Shown here: piece after piece, positions 59,757-64,000 of the stretch
Numbering within the stretch: position 1 is the first letter of the stretch
How the letters are laid out: each line of letters begins with the position of its first letter
Source of the DNA: Streptomyces albofaciens JCM 4342
GTDB lineage: Bacteria; Actinomycetota; Actinomycetes; Streptomycetales; Streptomycetaceae
Direction: 5' to 3'
Length of the DNA stretch: 64,000 nucleotides
Assembly: GCF_008634025.1 (NCBI RefSeq)
Contig: NZ_PDCM01000001.1
Coordinates: 2,946,501 to 3,010,500 of the forward strand
Notes under the pieces: generated by a model
What the model was told of the DNA's origin: nothing
Databases searched by the model: none
The model's input: the letters and a program-made list of their open reading frames with translations, nothing else
Position numbers and translations under genes: made by a program

Positions 59757-61421
59757 ATGACCGATGGCGCCTACGACGCTGATGTGATCGTGGTCGGAGC
59801 GGGGCTGGCGGGTCTCGCGGCCACCGCGGAGCTGGCCGAGGCCGGCCGCAAGGTGATCCTCCTGGAGCAGGAGCCGGCGAGCGGTCTCGGCGGCCAGGCG
59901 CACTGGTCCTTCGGCGGCCTCTTCCTCGTCGACTCGCCCGAGCAGCGGCGGCTGCGCATCCGCGACAGCCACGAGCTGGCCTGGCAGGACTGGCTCGGCT
60001 CGGCCGGCTTCGACCGCCCGGAGGACCACTGGCCGCGCAAGTGGGCCGAGGCGTACGTGGACTTCGCGGCGGGGGAGAAGCGCGCCTGGCTGCACCGGCA
60101 GGGCGTACGGTTCTTCCCGGTGGTCGGCTGGGCCGAGCGCGGCGGCTACGAGGCCACCGGCCACGGCAACTCCGTACCCCGCTTCCACATCACCTGGGGC
60201 ACCGGCCCCGGCCTGGTCGAGCCGTTCGCCCGGCGGGTGCGGGCCGGGGCGGCGCGCGGCCTGGTGGAGCTGCGCTTCCGGCACCGCGTCACCGGCCTGG
60301 CGCGCAGCGCGGGCGCCGTCGACACCGTCACCGGCGACGTCCTGGAGCCGTCGGACGCCGAGCGCGGCACGCCCAGCGGCCGGGAGGTCGCCGGCGCCTT
60401 CGAACTGCGCGCCCAGGCGGTGATCATCACCTCCGGCGGCATCGGCGGCAACCACGACCTGGTGCGCGCCAACTGGCCCGAGCGGCTGGGCCGGCCGCCG
60501 GAGCGGATGCTGTCCGGAGTGCCCGCCCACGTGGACGGTCTGATGCTGGGCGTCACCGAGGCGGCCGGCGGCCGGATCATCAACCGGGACCGCATGTGGC
60601 ACTACACCGAGGGCGTCGACAACTGGAACCCGGTCTGGCCCCGGCACGGCATCCGCATCCTGTCCGGGCCGTCCCCGCTGTGGCTGGACGCGCGCGGCAG
60701 GCGGCTGCCGGTGCCGCTCTTCCCCGGCTTCGACACCCTCGGCACCCTCGAACACATCATGCGCACCGGCCACGACCACACCTGGTTCGTGCTCACCCGG
60801 AAGATCATCGAGAAGGAGTTCACGCTCTCCGGGTCCGAGCAGAACCCGGACCTGACCGGGCGCAGCGTCCGGGACGTGATCGGGCGGGCGCTGCCGGGCG
60901 CCCCGGGCCCGGTCCAGGCGTTCATGGACCGGGGCGCGGACTTCATCGTCGAGCGCTCGCTCGGCGACCTCGTACGGCGGATGAACCAGCTGACCAAGGA
61001 ACCGCTGCTCGACGAGGCGGCGCTGCGGCGCGAAATCGTCGCCCGGGACCGCGAGATCACCAACTCCTTCACCAAGGACCTCCAGGTCACCGCCATGCGC
61101 GGCGCCCGCAGGTACCTGGGCGACCGGCTGATCCGCACCGCGTCCCCGCACCGGCTGCTGGACCCCGAGGCCGGGCCGCTGATCGCCGTCCGGCTGAGCA
61201 TCCTCACCCGCAAGACGCTCGGCGGCCTGGAGACGGACCTGTCCTCGCGGGTGCTGACCGAGAGCGGCGAGGCCCTGCCCGGCGTGTACGCGGCCGGGGA
61301 GGCGGCGGGCTTCGGCGGCGGAGGGGTGCACGGCTATCGGTCGCTGGAGGGCACCTTCCTGGGCGGCTGCATCTTCTCGGGCCGTACGGCGGGGCGGGCG
61401 GCGGCCAAGGCGGTGGGCTGA
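59757..61421 (+). CDS. FAD-binding dehydrogenase (3-ketosteroid dehydrogenase/fumarate reductase superfamily)
   Basis: A 554-aa flavoprotein. The Rossmann motif VIVVGAGLAGLAATAELAEAG is at about 10-30 with the acidic end LLEQEP, then GGLFLVDSPEQ. The C-terminal FAD region is PGVYAAGEAAGFGGGGVHGY. The sequence falls with FAD-dependent dehydrogenases of the succinate dehydrogenase/KstD type, but no steroid genes are nearby. ATG 59757 is used. Divergent from the EamA gene. Substrate unknown. Confidence 0.9.
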   Translation: MTDGAYDADVIVVGAGLAGLAATAELAEAGRKVILLEQEPASGLGGQAHWSFGGLFLVDSPEQRRLRIRDSHELAWQDWLGSAGFDRPEDHWPRKWAEAYVDFAAGEKRAWLHRQGVRFFPVVGWAERGGYEATGHGNSVPRFHITWGTGPGLVEPFARRVRAGAARGLVELRFRHRVTGLARSAGAVDTVTGDVLEPSDAERGTPSGREVAGAFELRAQAVIITSGGIGGNHDLVRANWPERLGRPPERMLSGVPAHVDGLMLGVTEAAGGRIINRDRMWHYTEGVDNWNPVWPRHGIRILSGPSPLWLDARGRRLPVPLFPGFDTLGTLEHIMRTGHDHTWFVLTRKIIEKEFTLSGSEQNPDLTGRSVRDVIGRALPGAPGPVQAFMDRGADFIVERSLGDLVRRMNQLTKEPLLDEAALRREIVARDREITNSFTKDLQVTAMRGARRYLGDRLIRTASPHRLLDPEAGPLIAVRLSILTRKTLGGLETDLSSRVLTESGEALPGVYAAGEAAGFGGGGVHGYRSLEGTFLGGCIFSGRTAGRAAAKAVG

Positions 61422-61427
61422 GCGGGT

Positions 61428-61612
61428 GGGGTGGGTGCGGGTCGGGGGGAGTGCGGGGCGGTACGGGGGCCGCGGGCGCGGGGGCCGGGCACGGGGGGGC
61501 CGGGTCCGGGGGGCGCCGGGCGCGGGGGCCGGGCGTGGCACCGGGTATGGAGGCTGGGTCCGGGTGCCGGGTGCCGGGTGCCGGGTGCCGGGTGCCGGGT
61601 CGGGAGTTTACC
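61428..61612 (+). repeat. G-rich region with five tandem CGGGTGC heptamers
   Basis: The plus strand is dominated by G runs of 3-7 from 61428 onward. Five perfect 7-bp units CGGGTGC lie at 61561-61595. It starts just after the FAD dehydrogenase stop and ends before the next gene. G-quadruplex formation or repeat-length variation is possible. Confidence 0.8.
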
Positions 61613-61841
61613 GGCGGGTCACCTTACGGAGTCCCGCTGCCCGTGCCGCGCTTGTTGACAAGTGTGTTGACGGGCAAGGCAGTTGGGTTTCCGGTCATTC
61701 TCGGAACGGCCTTGACGCGATGCTGTGCCTGCCGCTTTGCTGTGCGTGACCAACCGGTGTCGATCAGTCCACCGATTCTGCACACACGCGTCCGGAAGCG
61801 GCGCGTCCGGAGGTGAAGCGCGTCGTGGAGTGTTCCTGCCA

Positions 61842-62795
61842 GTGACCCCGCCGCCACCCCCGCCCCTGGGCCGCTCCCGCCGCAAGGACGCGCTGCTCCT
61901 CGACCCGGCCCTGGACGACACCGAACTCGCCGCCTCCGTAGACGCCTTGGCGCACGGCCGCTGGGTCCGGGTACGGACGCTGCTCGCCGACACCGGCACG
62001 GACTGGGACCTGCGCGGCCACCGGCTGGTGGTGCTCGCCGAGGGTCCGGCCAGCGCCGCCTGGGCCGGTGACTGGCGGCTCGCCGACCCCGACAGCGCCG
62101 ACGCCGCGACCCTGCTGGCCTGCGCCCTCGTCTTCCAGGCGCTGCGCGGCAAGAGCAGCGGGGACGCGGCGCGCGATGCCTGCCGCCTGGCCGCCTCCAT
62201 GGCGCCCCGCGACCCGACACCGTGGCTGGGCATGCTGATCCTCGCCCGCCGCACCGGCACCCCCGACGAGCGCGAGCACGCCTTCGACCAGGTACGCGCC
62301 CGGCACCCGGACCACCACCACGCCCACCACCTGATGGCCGCCTGCCTGGCCGAGCAGCAGCAGGGCGGGGCCGCCGACCCGCTGCACCAGGTCTACGACT
62401 TCGCGTACTGGGCCGCCGAACAGGCCCCCGCCGACTCGCCGCTGGCCATCCTGCCTGTCGTGGCGCACGCGGAGCGCTACCGCGCGCTGGCCGCAGCCGG
62501 CCTCGAACCGGCGGACCCCGCGGCCTCCGGGCACTGGTCAACCCGCCGCGCGCGCCAGGTCATGAAAGCGGCCTTCGACTGGTGGCTGGAGTGGGAGGGC
62601 GAGGGCCACCCGCGCCGCAAGGTGGACCTCAACTTCCTCGCCCACGCCAAGTACTACGAGGGCAGGATGGCCGAGGCCGCCGCCCTCTTCCACCGCATCG
62701 GCCCGCACGTCACCGCCGCGCCCTGGTCGTACCCGGACCGGGACGCCCGGAAGGCCTTCAAGGCCGCCCGCGACACCGCCTTCAACACCGCCTGA
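61842..62795 (+). CDS. hypothetical protein, possible TPR-like helical repeats
   Basis: A 317-aa cytosolic protein I do not recognise. Apart from a Pro-rich start (VTPPPPPPLGRSRR), the sequence looks helical, with repeat-like blocks (TLLACALVFQALRGKSSGD, DPTPWLGMLILARRTG, HHAHHLMAACLAEQ, NFLAHAKYYEGRMAEAAALF) resembling a short solenoid or TPR-like fold. A His cluster HPDHHHAHH is near the middle. GTG 61842 is chosen since upstream codons lack coding character; GTG 61830 is an alternative. Followed by the APC permease gene after 182 bp. Confidence 0.75.
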   Translation: MTPPPPPPLGRSRRKDALLLDPALDDTELAASVDALAHGRWVRVRTLLADTGTDWDLRGHRLVVLAEGPASAAWAGDWRLADPDSADAATLLACALVFQALRGKSSGDAARDACRLAASMAPRDPTPWLGMLILARRTGTPDEREHAFDQVRARHPDHHHAHHLMAACLAEQQQGGAADPLHQVYDFAYWAAEQAPADSPLAILPVVAHAERYRALAAAGLEPADPAASGHWSTRRARQVMKAAFDWWLEWEGEGHPRRKVDLNFLAHAKYYEGRMAEAAALFHRIGPHVTAAPWSYPDRDARKAFKAARDTAFNTA

Positions 62796-62842
62796 CCCCG
62801 GCGCCCGGCTGCCGGTCCCCGGCCGCCCCGGGCGCCCGTACG

Positions 62843-62904
62843 ACGCACACAGCACCACGCGCCACGCACACAGCACCACGCGCCACGCACGCAGCACCGG
62901 CACC
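62843..62904. repeat. tandem 21-bp repeats upstream of APC permease
   Basis: Two perfect 21-bp copies (62843-62863, 62864-62884; core ACGCACACAGCACCACGCGCC) and a third partial, diverged copy to about 62904. They lie 74-135 bp before the permease ATG, in the leader or promoter. Confidence 0.8.
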
Positions 62905-62977
62905 ACGCCGAGCACGACGCACGCCCCCGCACGAAGCGCACCCCGCCCGCGCTCCACGGAAAGGACACCACCGCGCC

Positions 62978-64000
62978 ATGCTGACGAGCAGTACGGGAAA
63001 CACGGGCAATCCGCAACGGACCGGCAGGCCGGGCGGCCCCGGGGAGATCAGCACGTTCAAGGGCCAGGAGCGGGCCCTGCGCGCCGGCCGCATCGGCACG
63101 CCGGGCCTGCTGCTGTCCGTGCTGGCCGCCAGCGCGCCCCTGATGGTGGTCGCCGGCGTCATGGTCACCACGTACCAGGTCATGGGCATCGTCGGTCAGC
63201 CGCTGCTGTTCGTCATCCTGGGCGTGGTGATGGCGCTGTTCAGCGTCGGCTACGCGGAGATGAGCCGGCACGTCCACAACGCCGGCGCCTTCTACGCGTA
63301 CATCGCACGCGGCCTCGGCGGCACGGCCGGCGCCGGCGCCTCCTTCGTCGCCCTCGCCGCCTACAGCGCCCTGCAGTTCGGCATCTACGGCATCTTCGGC
63401 TTCGAGGTGTCCGGGCTGCTCGACAAGCACCTGGGCGTCGGCGTCGCCTGGTGGGTGCCCGCCCTGCTCGGCGTGCTGGTCATCGGCGTGCTCGGCGCGC
63501 TGAAGATCGACCTGAACGCCAAGGTGCTCGGCGTGCTGCTCGCCGTCGAGGTCGCCCTGATCGTCGTCTTCGACATCGCCTTCGCCGCACAGCCGGGCCC
63601 GCAGGGCCTGTCGCTGCACGCCTTCGACCCGGCCACGCTCGCCGGCGCGGGCCTGGGCACCGCGCTGTGCTTCGCCGTCGCCGCGTTCGTCGGCTTCGAA
63701 CAGGCCCCCGTCTACGCCGAGGAGACCAGCCGGCCGCAGACGGTGGTGGCCCGGGTGATGTTCCTGGCCGTCGGCTTCGTCGCGGTCTTCTTCGCGCTCA
63801 GCTCCTGGCTGGTCGGCGTCGCCACCGGCCCGGACCACGTCGTGGCCACCGCAGGCAAGGAAGGTCCCAACCTGATCTTCGCCCTCACCGGGACCCGGCT
63901 CGGCGGCACCTTCGCCGACATCCTGCATGTGTTCTTCGTGACCGGCATCTTCGCCTCGATGCTCAGCTTCCACAACGTGGTGGCCCGTTACGCCTTCGCC
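62978..64000 (+). CDS. APC-family amino acid permease (partial, C-terminus off window)
   Basis: The first 341 codons of an amino acid/polyamine/organocation permease. A hydrophilic Gly/Thr-rich leader of about 28 residues is followed by FKGQERALRAGRIGTPGLLL, TM1 (VLAASAPLMVVAGVM), TM2 and the family region GAFYAYIARGLGG with FVALAAYSALQFGIYG. GFEQAPVYAEETSRP matches the conserved loop between TM6 and TM7. GGAAAGGA lies about 10 nt upstream of the ATG. It runs off the window end without a stop. Substrate unknown. Confidence 0.9.
   Translation, partial: MLTSSTGNTGNPQRTGRPGGPGEISTFKGQERALRAGRIGTPGLLLSVLAASAPLMVVAGVMVTTYQVMGIVGQPLLFVILGVVMALFSVGYAEMSRHVHNAGAFYAYIARGLGGTAGAGASFVALAAYSALQFGIYGIFGFEVSGLLDKHLGVGVAWWVPALLGVLVIGVLGALKIDLNAKVLGVLLAVEVALIVVFDIAFAAQPGPQGLSLHAFDPATLAGAGLGTALCFAVAAFVGFEQAPVYAEETSRPQTVVARVMFLAVGFVAVFFALSSWLVGVATGPDHVVATAGKEGPNLIFALTGTRLGGTFADILHVFFVTGIFASMLSFHNVVARYAFA

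Overview
The window is high-GC actinobacterial chromosome, almost certainly Streptomyces. Evidence: strong G/C third-position bias, frequent GTG and TTG starts, GTGA/ATGA coupled operons, Tat-secreted proteins, an ECF sigma/RskA pair and a SoxR. The secreted SGNH lipase at 6773-7579 agrees, as I recall it, almost residue for residue with the characterised Streptomyces rimosus lipase (268 aa; Ser44 and His250 of the precursor fit Ser10 and His216 of the mature enzyme). The source is therefore probably S. rimosus or a close relative. I see no rRNA, tRNA, CRISPR array, insertion sequence, prophage or large biosynthetic cluster. It reads as a chromosomal-arm stretch of transport, catabolic, envelope and regulatory genes.

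Layout. (1) 1-6327, minus strand: surface-glycan operon with a flippase, polysaccharide deacetylase, two GT2 glycosyltransferases, a FemAB/CelD-type acyltransferase and a small membrane protein. (2) 6.7-9.1 kb: secreted lipase convergent with a transmembrane Ser/Thr kinase; the genes overlap at their 3' ends. (3) 9.2-15.3 kb: a NicO metal transporter, TPR protein and DUF4331 protein in one operon, divergent from an ECF sigma/anti-sigma pair. (4) 15.4-20.9 kb: small protein, CoA-transferase, ISP-type specificity-domain protein, MFS transporter, Tat-exported poly-gamma-glutamate hydrolase-like protein. (5) 20.9-28.6 kb: GntR regulator and homogentisate dioxygenase, then CitMHS transporter, MFS exporter, methyltransferase, imine-reductase-like enzyme and a lipoprotein. 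(6) 28.8-38.6 kb: aldehyde and alcohol dehydrogenases, two tandem ricin-B lectins, urea transporter, TetR/acyl-CoA dehydrogenase divergon, TetR/MaoC pair, SoxR. (7) 38.7-49.0 kb: amidase, OFA-type MFS with a 37-aa partner, zinc-ribbon protein, alpha/beta hydrolase, MHS transporter, O-methyltransferase, NamZ-like muramidase. (8) 49.3-55.9 kb: SDR, acyl-CoA ligase and TetR, a MarR-GNAT fusion, and an acyl-CoA dehydrogenase with phosphotransferase. (9) 56-64 kb: two DUF202 proteins, Nudix, MBL-fold protein, EamA transporter, FAD dehydrogenase, hypothetical protein and a truncated APC permease.

How the genes may work together. Between 28 and 56 kb several small acyl-CoA/aldehyde catabolic units are each tied to a TetR regulator. 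In three cases I find the same operator-like sequence at two promoters: AAACTA-N7-TAGTTT (aldehyde dehydrogenase and TetR/acyl-CoA dehydrogenase), AAGCGCTTGCTCA (TetR and MaoC) and ATACCGACT-type (SDR/ligase/TetR and acyl-CoA dehydrogenase/phosphotransferase). This suggests three separate local acyl-CoA regulons. The least understood unit is the DUF4331-TPR-NicO operon beside the ECF sigma factor. It combines a secreted protein, an anchored TPR protein and a metal transporter carrying both an EF-hand-like loop and a long His-rich loop.
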